Origin: Streptomyces sp. NBC_01298
Lineage (GTDB): Bacteria; Actinomycetota; Actinomycetes; Streptomycetales; Streptomycetaceae
DNA: 64,000 nt
NCBI RefSeq assembly: GCF_035978755.1
Contig: NZ_CP108414.1
Span: 5,828,001-5,892,000, forward strand
Direction: 5' to 3'
Shown: positions 1 through 8,341 of the stretch, piece after piece
Layout: each line of letters begins with the position of its first letter
How positions within the stretch are numbered: the stretch's first letter is position 1
Made by a program: the position numbers and the translations under genes
The notes under the pieces: generated by a model
Databases searched by the model: none
Told to the model about the DNA's origin: nothing
Seen by the model: only the letters and a program-made list of their open reading frames with translations

Positions 1-96
1 CTAGTGCTCACTCGTGTGGGGCAGCGGAACAGGGCATTAGTAAGACAATCGCCCCAAGGTGGATGAAGAGGTACTAATCCACCACCGGAGGTCGAT

Positions 97-1332
97 GTGC
101 CGCGACAGCAGACACCCGGGGGAGTGGACCGCTCCCGCATGCGAACCACGGCGGCGGCGCTCACTTCCCTGACGGCGCTCGCCGCCATGTCGCTCGTCGC
201 GGGACCCGCGGTCGCCGCTCCCGGAGCCGGACCGTGCGCGCTGACTCGTACCGCGGCCCACCACTCCCTGGGCCTGGACAGCTGGAACGGCGCCTACCCC
301 AAGCCCGAGCGCACCCTCAACGCGGTCATGGTCTTCCTCTCCTTCCCCGACCACCGCACCGCGCTGACCACCGAGGAACTCACCGCCGACTACTTCCCGG
401 CGACCAGCGAGTTCTTCGAGCGGGCCTCCTACGGCCGCTTCCGGCTGGTCGCGCACCCGCAGAAGCAGTGGATCCAGATGCCGAAGCCGTCCGCCGCCTA
501 CGGGATACAGCGCGACTGGGCCCCGGCGGACCGGGCCTCCTACCTGCGCGACGCGGTGGCCGGAGCGGATCCCTCGGTGGACTTCAGCCGGTACGACGTC
601 GTCTACTTCGTCGCCGACCCGGACGCGCCCGGCGTCGACTCCGACGCCACCAAGGTCGTCAACTTCGAGCAGCCGATCCGGGCGGACGGCGCCGACCTGC
701 GCCGCATCGTCACGGTCTTCGAGAAGCACCCGCCGGACCGCAACGTGCTGGCCCACGAGACCGGGCACGTCTTCGACCTGCCCGACCTCTACCACCGCCC
801 CTCGGACGGCAAGGGCGACTGGGACACGTACGTCGGGGACTGGGACGTCATGGGCAGCCAGTTCGGCATGGCCCCCGACCTCTTCGCCTGGCAGAAGTGG
901 AAGCTCGGCTGGCTGGACGCCTCCCAGGTGGACTGCGTGGGATCCGGCTCCTCCCTGCACACCCTCCAGCCGCTGTCCGAGGCCCCGCGCCCGGGCGGTA
1001 CGGGCGGCACGCGGATGGCGGTGGTCCGTACGGGTCCCGGCAGCGCGATCGCCGTCGAGGCACGGGGCTCCGCCGGCAACGACGGGGACACCTGCACCGA
1101 GGGGGTCCTCGTCTACCGGGTCCGCAACGAGGCGGCTTCTGGCGGCGGGCCCATCGAGGTCGTGGACGCGCATCCCGACACCGAGGCCTGCTGGGACCGG
1201 TCGGTGTACCCGCCGCTGGCGGACGCCCCGCTGGAGGTGGGAGAGACCTTCACCGTCCCGGGTGAGGGGATCACCGTCGAGGTGGCGGACCGCACGCCGT
1301 CGGGCGCGTACACGGTGAAGATCACGCGGTAG
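97..1332 (+). CDS. Secreted M6-like metalloprotease domain protein
   Basis: 411 aa predicted secreted zinc protease. A hydrophobic signal segment with Ala-rich cleavage region (VAGPAVAA) covers residues 15-41. The zinc motif HETGHVFDLPDLY (HExxH followed by a PD-containing loop) lies near residues 219-231 and is typical of the M6 immune-inhibitor-A-like clan. GTG 97 is chosen because GGAGG lies 5 nt upstream; ATG 139 would give a tidier signal peptide but has a poorer ribosome site. A short inverted repeat (58-64 with 77-83) precedes the ribosome site. The gene ends just before a 7-bp tandem repeat and the tRNA-Lys terminator. Substrate unknown. Confidence 0.85.
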   Translation: MPRQQTPGGVDRSRMRTTAAALTSLTALAAMSLVAGPAVAAPGAGPCALTRTAAHHSLGLDSWNGAYPKPERTLNAVMVFLSFPDHRTALTTEELTADYFPATSEFFERASYGRFRLVAHPQKQWIQMPKPSAAYGIQRDWAPADRASYLRDAVAGADPSVDFSRYDVVYFVADPDAPGVDSDATKVVNFEQPIRADGADLRRIVTVFEKHPPDRNVLAHETGHVFDLPDLYHRPSDGKGDWDTYVGDWDVMGSQFGMAPDLFAWQKWKLGWLDASQVDCVGSGSSLHTLQPLSEAPRPGGTGGTRMAVVRTGPGSAIAVEARGSAGNDGDTCTEGVLVYRVRNEAASGGGPIEVVDAHPDTEACWDRSVYPPLADAPLEVGETFTVPGEGITVEVADRTPSGAYTVKITR

Positions 1333-1360
1333 CGGTAGCCGTAGCGGTAGGGGCGAGGGG

Positions 1361-1402
1361 CGAGAGACGAGAGACGAGAGACGAGAGACGAGAGACGAGA
1401 GG
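1361..1402. repeat. 7-bp tandem repeat, six units
   Basis: Six consecutive copies of CGAGAGA (the last is CGAGAGG) in the non-coding gap between the protease stop codon and the tRNA-Lys terminator. A simple-sequence repeat with no apparent function. Confidence 0.9.
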
Positions 1403-1411
1403 CGGGACACG

Positions 1412-1443
1412 AAAAAGACCCCCACTCGCGTGGGGGTCTCTTT
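1412..1443 (-). terminator. Rho-independent terminator of tRNA-Lys
   Basis: A stem of GACCCCCA / TGGGGGTC with a 6-nt loop. Read on the minus strand it is followed by a run of five T, immediately downstream of the tRNA-Lys gene. Confidence 0.8.
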
Positions 1444-1451
1444 CCGTCTGT

Positions 1452-1524
1452 GCGCCGCCAGGGACTCGAACCCCGGACCCGCTGATTAAGAGTCAGCTGC
1501 TCTAACCAACTGAGCTAGCGGCGC
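1452..1524 (-). tRNA. tRNA-Lys (anticodon CTT)
   Basis: A 73-nt cloverleaf on the minus strand. It shows a paired GCGCCGC acceptor stem, the D-loop AGCTCAGTTGGTTAGAGC, anticodon loop CTCTTAA (anticodon CTT, decoding AAG) and the T-arm GGGTTCGAGTCCC. CCA is not encoded. No integrase or duplicated 3' end was found beside it. Confidence 0.95.
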
Positions 1525-1542
1525 TTGGTGACGAGAGAGACA

Positions 1543-2097
1543 TTAGCACCCCCGGCGGCGATCGGAAAAATCGATATCCGCAGCTCGGGTGGCACGGACG
1601 AACGCCCACAGCAGTGCCTCGGGTCCGGGTAGCCACGGCAACCGGGTGTCGGGCGCCACGAGCCAGCGCGAGGGCCCTCCGCCGGCGGCCAGCGGGGGCA
1701 CGGTGACGGCGTCGCCGGGGCCGTGGCAGAGCGGGGCGGGCACCGGGGTGCTCCACTCCTCCCAGGCCAGCAGGGCCGGGAGCCGGTGGGCCGTCCCGGG
1801 CGCGGCGAACAGCAGGGTCCGCCCGCGGTGCACGGCCGCCGGCCCGGAGCCGGGGCCTTCGGCCCACAGCAGGTCGAGCATCCGGCGGCCGAGGACGAGG
1901 GGGACGTTGACGACGTCGAAGGCGGTGCCGCAGGGCAGCACGGCGGGCGCGGTGGGCCGGGCCTGCCAGGCGGCCAGCGTGCCTCCGGGCCGGGCGGAGG
2001 CCGAGGCCAGCCAGGCGGCGCCGGCCGGGGTGACGTGGTTCGCGGAGGCGGTCGTCGTCCGCGGGTCGAGCGCGGGGCAGCCGGTCATCGTCGTCAT
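1543..2097 (-). CDS. Short prim-pol-like protein (bifunctional DNA primase/polymerase N-terminal family)
   Basis: 184 aa. The sequence resembles the short Streptomyces proteins annotated as bifunctional DNA primase/polymerase, with conserved stretches such as AWLASA, VLPCGTAFDVVN, GRRMLDLLW and LPWLPGPEALLWA. It has only the N-terminal domain and no helicase part, and no clear complete catalytic acidic triad was picked out. True polymerase activity is therefore uncertain. It sits between tRNA-Lys and a conserved hypothetical gene on the same strand. Confidence 0.7.
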   Translation of the reverse strand: MTTMTGCPALDPRTTTASANHVTPAGAAWLASASARPGGTLAAWQARPTAPAVLPCGTAFDVVNVPLVLGRRMLDLLWAEGPGSGPAAVHRGRTLLFAAPGTAHRLPALLAWEEWSTPVPAPLCHGPGDAVTVPPLAAGGGPSRWLVAPDTRLPWLPGPEALLWAFVRATRAADIDFSDRRRGC

Positions 2098-2290
2098 GTG
2101 TCCAGGTCTACCCGCGGTAGCGGACCGATCTCCGGGAGTTACGGGAAACCGGGACAGGCCGGGTGGGACTGGGGTATGTTGCGCCCTGCATATGCCAGAG
2201 GTCGAGGCCGGGCGTGTCTTCCGGGCATCCCATGGGTCTCAGGCGCCTCAGGGGTCCCGGGTGTCCCGGGCGTGTTCTCCGGTCGGCTGC

Positions 2291-2638
2291 TCACGCGCCC
2301 TCGGGGGTGGTGCCGCGCAGCAGGGACTCGCCGAACTCGATCATCTTGTGGGCGTAGTCCTCGGTCCACTCGGCCTGCTCCGCGATCGTCGCCGCGGACA
2401 GCCGGTCGAACCGCCGCGGATCCGCGAGCTGCGCCGCCGCCACCGCCTGGAACTCCACCGCCCGCTCCTGGGCGGCGCGGAAGGCCAGGGTCAGCTCCGT
2501 GGCCCGGGCCAGCAGTTCCCGCGGGTCCTCGATCGATTCGAGGTCGAAGAAGTGCTCCGGGTCCGTGACGGTCTCCGGCGGCTCGAAGAGCAACTGCGCG
2601 GGCCGAAGCCTCCGCTCGGTCCGCTCGGGCTCTGCCAT
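2291..2638 (-). CDS. Conserved actinobacterial hypothetical protein
   Basis: 115 aa, soluble, acidic and helical; no family recognised. It begins MAEPERTERR and ends GTTPEGA. ATG 2638 is supported by GCAGGAGGACACGC directly upstream (GGAGG with about 6 nt spacing), which excludes the longer upstream reading frame. It is divergent from the M20 peptidase gene; the 137-bp gap must carry both promoters. Confidence 0.7.
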   Translation of the reverse strand: MAEPERTERRLRPAQLLFEPPETVTDPEHFFDLESIEDPRELLARATELTLAFRAAQERAVEFQAVAAAQLADPRRFDRLSAATIAEQAEWTEDYAHKMIEFGESLLRGTTPEGA

Positions 2639-2775
2639 GCGTGTCCTCCTGCTGGGCGTGGAAAGGGCTTCCGGGCCGAGAGCCTCCGGGGTCGAAAAGC
2701 TTCCGGGCCACCGTCTATTGTCCTGCTTCGCGCAAGGGCGCCCGAGGGCCCCGGTGGATGGGCTAGAACGTACGT

Positions 2776-4050
2776 ATGACCCATGGTGTGCACGAGGAGC
2801 TGGACAAGCTCTGTGACGAGGGCATCGAGCAGGTGATCGGCTGGCGCCGTCATCTGCACCGCAATCCCGAGCTGCCCAACCGCGAGGCCGCCACCGCGCG
2901 GCTCGTGGCACGGGAGCTCACCGGGTTCGGACTGGACGAGGTGCGGACCGGCATCGCGGGGCACGGGGTGGTCGGTGTGCTGCGCGGGGGCCGGCCCGGG
3001 GACCGGGTGGCGGCGCTGCGGGCCGACATGGACGCCCTGCCCGTTCCCGACCGCTGCGGAGCGGACTTCGCCGCCACCGGCGCCGCCTCGCACGCCTGCG
3101 GCCACGACTGCCACACCGCGATGCTCCTCGGAGCGGCGCGAGCGCTGGCCGACGTACGGGTACGAGAACGGCTGCCCGGAACCGTGCTGTTCGTGTTCCA
3201 GCCCGCCGAGGAGGGCCCGCCGGTCGACGAGGAGGGCGGGGCGCGCCTGATGGTGGCCGAGGGGGCCTTCGCGGACCCCGTCCCCACGATGGCCTTCGGC
3301 ATGCACGTCACCCCGCACCCCAAGGGCTGGGTGGGCTACAAGTCCGGCCCGATGTACGGGGCCTCCTGCCTGGTCCGCGTCGCCGTCACCGGCAAGCAGG
3401 CGCACGCCTCCTCCCCCTGGCACGGCGTCGACCCGATGCCCGCCGTCGGGGCGCTGCTCACCGGGATCGGCCAGCTCTACCGGCAGGTGTCGGCGTTCTC
3501 GCCGGTCACGGTCTCCATCGGGCACATCGAGGACGTCGGCCGGTTCAACGTCATCGGGGAGACCGTCACCCTGTGGGGCACGATCCGCTGCGCCGAGGAG
3601 CGGGACATGCCCGAGGTCAAACGCCGGCTGACGGCGCTGGCCGAGCACACCGCCGAGGCCTACGGGGCCTCCGCGACCGTCGAACTGCTCCAGGACGTGC
3701 CCGCCGTGCACAACGACGCGGCGTGGGTCGAGGACGCGCTGCCCACCCTGCGCCGGGTCGCGGGCGCGGACCGGGTGGTGGAGGTCGGCGGCACGCTGGG
3801 CTACGACGACGTCTCCGAACTCATCACCCGCTTCGGCGGGCTGTACGTGATGCTCGGCGTCCAGGACACCGCCCTGGACCCGGCGAGCGGCGAACCGGCG
3901 CCCGTCCCCGGCGGCCGTGGCCTGGTGGGCAACCACCACCCCGGTTTCTACGCCGACGACGACACCCTGATCACGGGCGTACGGCTGCACGCGCACGCCG
4001 CGTACGACCACCTGGCGGGGTCCCTCGTCACGCGCCTCCTCACGCGCTGA
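2776..4050 (+). CDS. M20 family metallopeptidase / amidohydrolase
   Basis: 424 aa enzyme of the M20D hydrolase group (hippurate, acetyl-amino-acid or aminobenzoyl-glutamate hydrolase type). Metal-site motifs visible are the RADMDALP segment, ACGHDCHT (near residues 110-118), QPAEEG and a late GNHHPGFY. The length is normal for a two-domain catalytic plus dimerisation enzyme. There is no Shine-Dalgarno sequence; TAGAAC at 2764-2769 ends 6 nt before ATG 2776, so the mRNA is probably leaderless. Its 3' end overlaps the convergent flavoprotein gene by 11 bp. Natural substrate unknown. Confidence 0.9.
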   Translation: MTHGVHEELDKLCDEGIEQVIGWRRHLHRNPELPNREAATARLVARELTGFGLDEVRTGIAGHGVVGVLRGGRPGDRVAALRADMDALPVPDRCGADFAATGAASHACGHDCHTAMLLGAARALADVRVRERLPGTVLFVFQPAEEGPPVDEEGGARLMVAEGAFADPVPTMAFGMHVTPHPKGWVGYKSGPMYGASCLVRVAVTGKQAHASSPWHGVDPMPAVGALLTGIGQLYRQVSAFSPVTVSIGHIEDVGRFNVIGETVTLWGTIRCAEERDMPEVKRRLTALAEHTAEAYGASATVELLQDVPAVHNDAAWVEDALPTLRRVAGADRVVEVGGTLGYDDVSELITRFGGLYVMLGVQDTALDPASGEPAPVPGGRGLVGNHHPGFYADDDTLITGVRLHAHAAYDHLAGSLVTRLLTR

Positions 4051-4738
4051 CCGGCGTCCTCGACAGGGCGGAGAGCTCGTCCAGTACGGTCGCCAGCTCG
4101 CCGTCGAGGCCCTCGGGGGCCCGGAACCCGTCGGCCGTGACCAGTCCGGTGATGCCCGGGACGGCCACCGAGGCCCCGGCCGGCACCATGCCGACGGCCT
4201 CCAGCACGGGCCGGAGCATCCGGCCGGCCGGGGCGCCGCCGGATCCGCCCGCGCTGTAGGAGAGCAGGCCGGCCGGCTTGCCCCGCCATTCGCGGTGGAG
4301 GAAGTCGATGGCGTTCTTGAAGGGGGCGGTGAAGCCGCCGTTGTACATCGGCAGGACGAAGAGGAAGGCGTCGGCGGAGTCGACGAGGGCGCTCCACGCG
4401 CGGGTGTGCGGGTGGGTGTAGATCCCGGTGGAGGCGTATTCGGGCTCGTCCAGGAAGGGCAGGGCGACGTCGGCGAGGTCGACGGGGGTGACCTCGAAGC
4501 GGCCCCCTCCGTGCGCATGCGCCTGGTCCGCGGCCCAGCGGGCCAGGGGGCGTGCGGCGGAGGTGGGGCGGACGGAGGCGGAGACGACGTGCAGGCGGAT
4601 CGGGCTGGTCGGGCTGGTCGGGCGGATCGGGCTGGTCGGGCTGGTCGGGCGGATCGGGCTGGTCGGGCTGGTCGGGCGGATCGGGCTGGTCGGGCTGGTC
4701 GGGCGGATCGGGCTGGTCGGGCTGGTCGGGCTGGGCAT
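4040..4738 (-). CDS. NADPH-dependent FMN reductase-like flavoprotein with repeat-expanded N-terminus
   Basis: 232 aa. After about 48 residues of repeat, the chain is a flavodoxin-fold NAD(P)H-dependent FMN reductase (LHVVSASVRP phosphate-binding start, LPMYNGGFTAPFKNAID, SYSAGGSGG). The N-terminus is five near-identical 9-residue units RPTSPTSPI encoded by a perfect 27-bp repeat. ATG 4738 has an AAGGAG ribosome site 6 nt upstream, so the repeat is really translated. The gene is divergent from a MarR gene with three operator-like boxes between them. A role in detoxifying quinones or electrophiles under MarR control is inferred. The stop codon overlaps the M20 gene. Confidence 0.85.
   Translation of the reverse strand: MPSPTSPTSPIRPTSPTSPIRPTSPTSPIRPTSPTSPIRPTSPTSPIRLHVVSASVRPTSAARPLARWAADQAHAHGGGRFEVTPVDLADVALPFLDEPEYASTGIYTHPHTRAWSALVDSADAFLFVLPMYNGGFTAPFKNAIDFLHREWRGKPAGLLSYSAGGSGGAPAGRMLRPVLEAVGMVPAGASVAVPGITGLVTADGFRAPEGLDGELATVLDELSALSRTPVSA
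4596..4730. repeat. 27-bp coding tandem repeat, five perfect units
   Basis: Five exact 27-bp units run head to tail (starts 4596, 4623, 4650, 4677, 4704). Each also contains an internal 9-bp sub-repeat (GGGCTGGTC). The period is a multiple of three, so copy-number change keeps the reductase frame open. Confidence 0.95.
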
Positions 4739-4768
4739 GGCGGGCTCCTTGCGGGCGAGCAGTTTTGT

Positions 4769-4830
4769 TGACGTGTCACCTATGGGAGCGGGGGGATGGG
4801 TGATGTGTCAACTAGGTAGGTGACGTGTCA
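4769..4830. promoter_or_regulatory. Three MarR operator-like boxes between flavoprotein and MarR genes
   Basis: TGACGTGTCA occurs at 4769-4778 and 4821-4830, and the variant TGATGTGTCA at 4801-4810. Each is a near-palindrome. Start-to-start spacings of 32 and 20 bp are close to three and two helical turns. The last box overlaps the -35 region expected for the TAGACT -10 hexamer (4841-4846) of the MarR gene, consistent with autoregulation and control of the divergent flavoprotein. Confidence 0.65.
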
Positions 4831-4852
4831 CGTACCGGTCTAGACTTCGACC

Positions 4853-5341
4853 ATGACCGAGAAAGAGAGCGAGAGTGCGCCGCGCTGGCTCAGTGAGCCC
4901 GAACAGCAGGCCTGGTACGCCTGGCGGCGGATGTTTCCACTGGTCAACGCCGATATCGCACGCGATCTGACCCAGGACAGCGGGCTCTCCGAAGCCGACT
5001 ACGACGTCCTGTCCGTCCTCGGCTCCACCGACGGCCACCGCATGCGCATCAGCGCCCTCGCCGTCCTCATGCAGTGGTCCCGCAGCCGGCTCTCCCACCA
5101 GCTCACCCGGATGGAGCAGCGGGGCATCGTCCGCCGCGAGGAGGTGGCCGACGACGGGCGCGGCGCCGAAGTGGTGCTCACCGAGCAGGGCGTCACCACG
5201 ATCATGACGGCCGCCCCGCTCCACGTGGAATCGGTGCGCCGCCACCTGATCGACATCCTGACCCCGGAGCAGCTGAGCACCTTCGCCGAGGTGGGCGAAC
5301 TGCTCCGCACCCGCCTCGGCGTCGAGCGCAAGACCCGCTGA
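4853..5341 (+). CDS. MarR family transcriptional regulator
   Basis: 162 aa winged-helix regulator. The DNA-binding region is ISALAVLMQWSRSRLSHQLTRMEQRGIVRREEVADDGRGAEV-like (about residues 65-105), with the usual recognition helix and D-x-R-G wing; flanking helices would dimerise. No Shine-Dalgarno precedes ATG 4853; TAGACT ends 6 nt upstream, suggesting a leaderless transcript. It is divergent from the flavoprotein gene and very likely represses it and itself through the three boxes between them. The inducer cannot be read from sequence. Confidence 0.9.
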   Translation: MTEKESESAPRWLSEPEQQAWYAWRRMFPLVNADIARDLTQDSGLSEADYDVLSVLGSTDGHRMRISALAVLMQWSRSRLSHQLTRMEQRGIVRREEVADDGRGAEVVLTEQGVTTIMTAAPLHVESVRRHLIDILTPEQLSTFAEVGELLRTRLGVERKTR

Positions 5342-5390
5342 GCCGCTGACCCGCTACCCCGTGGAGTCGCTGACCCGCTGACCCGCCGGG

Positions 5391-6734
5391 CTACGGTCGC
5401 CAGACCACCCGGTGTTCGGCCAGGTGGGCCAGTACCGAGTGGTTGGCCTCCCAGCCGTCCGGGAACTTCATCGTCACGCCCAACTGCACCGGTTCCGAGG
5501 ACGGGTGGGCGTCCAGGAGCTCCGCTATCCCCGCCCTGGCCACCACCACGCAGGCGTGCCGGTGCCGGGAGGCCAGGACGCAGAGCCGGCCCGTCTCCAG
5601 GTGGAAGGCCGTCGCGTCCGGGCGGCCCGACAGGGGGTGCAGGACGACGGTGAGGTCGTACTCGCGGCCCTGGAGCCGGTTGGCCGTGTCCACGGTGACG
5701 CCCGTGACCCCGAGCGCGGACAGCGCCGCCCGGACCGCCGCCGCCTGGTCCCGGTGCGCGGTGCCCACCGCGATCCGGTCCGCCGTCAGCGGTGACGGGC
5801 CGCCCGGCTGCTCGTCCACCGTCACGGCGCCCCGGTCCAGGGCCCGGCGCACCACCAGGGCCACCGCCCGCACGGCCTCCGGGTCGGTGCGCGGGGTGTG
5901 GCGGGCCGGCAGTTCGAGCAGGCCCCACCCCGACTCGGCGGCCTCGTCCAGCACCCGGTCGGGGCCCGAGCCGTCGCCCGCGACCCCGTAGGACATCCGC
6001 CGCTCGCCGTGGCCCGTACCGCTGCGGAACCGCGTGTACGGGTAGAAGGCGCGGGAGACCAGGGGCGCGGCCGAAGCCGGCAGCCGCCAGGACACCGGCA
6101 GCCGGTGCTGCGGCAGGTCGGGGTTGTGCGCGAGGAGGGTGGACACCGCCGAGGCGGAGGGGTCGTAGGACAGGCCCGCCCACTGCTCGGCCCCGACCAC
6201 GCTGAAGGGGTCGAGCTGCCCCGGGTCGCCCACGAACAGCGCCCGGTCGAACAGCCCGGCCACGGCCAGCAGCGCGTCCGAGCGCATCTGGTACGCCTCG
6301 TCCACGATGGCGTGCTCCCAGGGCTCCACGTCCTTGACCCAAGCCCACTTGGCCGCCGTCGAGATGGTGACCGGCAGCCCCGCGAGGTCCCCCGGCTTCG
6401 CCGAGAGCACCACCGAGTCCAGCTCGCGCAGCGCCGGATCGTAGGCGTCGCCCTCGCTGCTGTGCAGCCGGCCCACCTTCAGCTCGGGATCCTTCGCGTG
6501 CAGCCGCAGCACCAGGTCGTCGACCTGCGCGTTGGTCTGCGCGACCACCATCAGCCGGCGCCCGGCCGCCGCCAGGTCCCGGGCCGCCCGCACCACCAGC
6601 GTGGACTTCCCGGCCCCGGGCGGGGAGTCCACGACCACGCCCCGGGCCGCGCCGTGCAGGGTGTCGCGCAGGATGGCGTCGGTGGCCCGGCCGGCGGCCG
6701 CGCCCGGATCGAAGGCGGTGCTCGCGGTGCTCAC
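5391..6734 (-). CDS. SF1 (Upf1/Dna2-like) helicase-type ATPase of a three-gene module
   Basis: 447 aa. Motifs in order: Walker A SPPGAGKST (residues 37-45), Walker B AIVDEAYQM (DEAY 144-147), motif III VGDPGQL (167-173), a WR segment (215-216), motif V VDTANRLQGREYD (347-359) and motif VI RLCVLASRHRH (382-392). This is the layout of UvrD/Rep-clan Upf1-type helicases in a compact form with no obvious 1B/2B insertions. GTG 6734 overlaps the upstream stop codon (GTGA), with GAGG upstream, so it is translationally coupled. Third gene of the nuclease - unknown - helicase operon; a role in DNA repair, RNA processing or defence is inferred only. Confidence 0.8.
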   Translation of the reverse strand: MSTASTAFDPGAAAGRATDAILRDTLHGAARGVVVDSPPGAGKSTLVVRAARDLAAAGRRLMVVAQTNAQVDDLVLRLHAKDPELKVGRLHSSEGDAYDPALRELDSVVLSAKPGDLAGLPVTISTAAKWAWVKDVEPWEHAIVDEAYQMRSDALLAVAGLFDRALFVGDPGQLDPFSVVGAEQWAGLSYDPSASAVSTLLAHNPDLPQHRLPVSWRLPASAAPLVSRAFYPYTRFRSGTGHGERRMSYGVAGDGSGPDRVLDEAAESGWGLLELPARHTPRTDPEAVRAVALVVRRALDRGAVTVDEQPGGPSPLTADRIAVGTAHRDQAAAVRAALSALGVTGVTVDTANRLQGREYDLTVVLHPLSGRPDATAFHLETGRLCVLASRHRHACVVVARAGIAELLDAHPSSEPVQLGVTMKFPDGWEANHSVLAHLAEHRVVWRP

Positions 6735-8341
6735 AGGAGGTCCTCGGCGGTCACGGGATCGGGCAGTGGCAGCGTCGGGGCGGCGCCGGTCAGGTGTGCG
6801 GGCGGCCCGCCGTGGGTCCACGGGGTCTGCTCCGGGTCCGGCAGCTTCGGGCCGCCGCGCGCATCGTGCTCGAAGAGCGTCCAGCACACCCGGTCGCCCT
6901 TCTCCGGCACCGAGCCCGGCTCCGGGTCCTTGCCGCGGCCCATCTTGTCGAGAACGCGCAGCACGAGCCGGCCGTCCTCCTCCCAGCGGACGAACTGCGC
7001 GCTCTGCGGGCGCCCGTCGAGCGAGCGGTAGACCTTCGGCCCGCCGCCCCCGCCTCCGCCGCCGTCCTCGGTGAGCTGCGGGCGGTCCTCCGTGGCCACC
7101 CACACCAGCGGGCGCGGGCTCGGCCGCTTCGACTCCGTCCACTCCATGACCACTTCGGTGACCTCACCGGCGAACGCCTCGCCCGAGAGCCGCCGGCCCG
7201 CCATCACCAGCAGGTCGTCCAGTGCCTCCTGGGCGTCGAGCCGCACCTGCTCGGTCTCCCGCGCCGCGAGCTTGCGCGCGGCCGTCACCGCGTCGTCGCG
7301 GCGCGGCTGCGGGCCCTCGCCCGCCCGGACCCGGTCCCGGTGGCCGGTGTACGACCAGCGGTCACCGGTCCAGCGGTCCTCGACCCGCTCGCCCTCCGGC
7401 AGTTCGCGCAGCAGGGCGATCGAGTCCCAGACCGCCCGCCAGGTGCCCTCCATCTGTTCCACGACCAGCCGCCGGACCGCCTGCTCGGCTGCCGCGCGCT
7501 GTCCGTCGCCGTTCCCGCTCACGTCGGAAGCCGCCCGTGCCGCGTCGAACCTCGCGATGGCCGGGGCCAGCAGCTTGTTGTCGAAGGCCGGATCGGTGGC
7601 GGGGCCGGCCGGCGGGACCAGCAGCAGGCCCCGCGGGTCCCGGCCGAGCTCCGCGCGCAGCGCCAGCTCGGCGCCGGACTCGCCCTCGGGCGGGTCGATC
7701 CACGCCAGCAGGGCGCCCAGGTGCTGGTCCTCCAGATTGCTCTGCCCGGTCGCCCAGTGCCGCGACAGCAGGTCGGTCGCCGACAGCAGCATCGAGGAGC
7801 CGGGCACCCGGGAGCGCTCGGCGAGGTGCGTGAACCAGCGCCCCAGCAGCGGGACCTGCGCGGGCGCCGGATACGGGTGCTCGGGATCCTCCTCCGCGGT
7901 CCGCCGGAACCGCATGGAACGCCCCAGCAGCCGGACGTACTCGATGCCCGTGCGGCTCGGCACGATCAGCTGCGGAGCGTCCAGGCAGAGCTCGGCCTCC
8001 ACCTTGACCCGCTTGCCCGTCGCGGGATCGGTCTCGGTGCGCTCCACCGGTTCGACGGCGTCCGCGTACCCCTCGATGTACGGGACCACCTGCGCGGCCA
8101 GCTCCGCCAGGAACTCCCACCGCAGGTCGCGGTCGCGCGGCTGCGGTATGGCCAGGACCTGCGGCCGGTCCGGATCGGTGCCGATCATCGCGCCGAGCGG
8201 AGCCCCGGCCTCGCCCGCCGTGGTCAGCGGTACGAAGACCAGCGGGCGTTCGCTCAGATGCCGGTGCCGTACGGTCGCCAGCGGCTGGGCCCGCCCGGCG
8301 CGGACGGCCTCCAGCCGGGCCAGGGTGTTCATCAGCGACAT
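6731..8341 (-). CDS. Uncharacterised middle protein of nuclease-helicase module
   Basis: 536 aa; no family recognised. The N-terminal third is mixed alpha/beta, the central part (about 230-400) is charged and helical with many Glu/Arg, then a Gly run (about 425-433) leads to a beta-rich C-terminal stretch (VYRSLDGRPQSAQFVRWEEDGRLVLRV is its core). No signal peptide, membrane segment or recognisable catalytic motif was seen. ATG 8341 has GGAGG 7 nt upstream and overlaps the nuclease stop codon by 10 bp; the stop overlaps the helicase start by 4 bp. Tight coupling implies equimolar production and probably a complex. Confidence 0.75.
   Translation of the reverse strand: MSLMNTLARLEAVRAGRAQPLATVRHRHLSERPLVFVPLTTAGEAGAPLGAMIGTDPDRPQVLAIPQPRDRDLRWEFLAELAAQVVPYIEGYADAVEPVERTETDPATGKRVKVEAELCLDAPQLIVPSRTGIEYVRLLGRSMRFRRTAEEDPEHPYPAPAQVPLLGRWFTHLAERSRVPGSSMLLSATDLLSRHWATGQSNLEDQHLGALLAWIDPPEGESGAELALRAELGRDPRGLLLVPPAGPATDPAFDNKLLAPAIARFDAARAASDVSGNGDGQRAAAEQAVRRLVVEQMEGTWRAVWDSIALLRELPEGERVEDRWTGDRWSYTGHRDRVRAGEGPQPRRDDAVTAARKLAARETEQVRLDAQEALDDLLVMAGRRLSGEAFAGEVTEVVMEWTESKRPSPRPLVWVATEDRPQLTEDGGGGGGGGPKVYRSLDGRPQSAQFVRWEEDGRLVLRVLDKMGRGKDPEPGSVPEKGDRVCWTLFEHDARGGPKLPDPEQTPWTHGGPPAHLTGAAPTLPLPDPVTAEDLL

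Noticed and set aside
1452..1524. tRNA-Lys as integration site of a mobile element
   Set aside because: No integrase, no duplicated tRNA 3' end and no compositional shift nearby.
4596..4730. Possible CRISPR array
   Set aside because: Units are contiguous identical repeats with no spacers and are coding.
2491..4779. 762-aa minus-strand frame across M20 and flavoprotein genes
   Set aside because: It runs antisense to the M20 peptidase, whose catalytic motifs are intact; the frame is an effect of high GC third positions.
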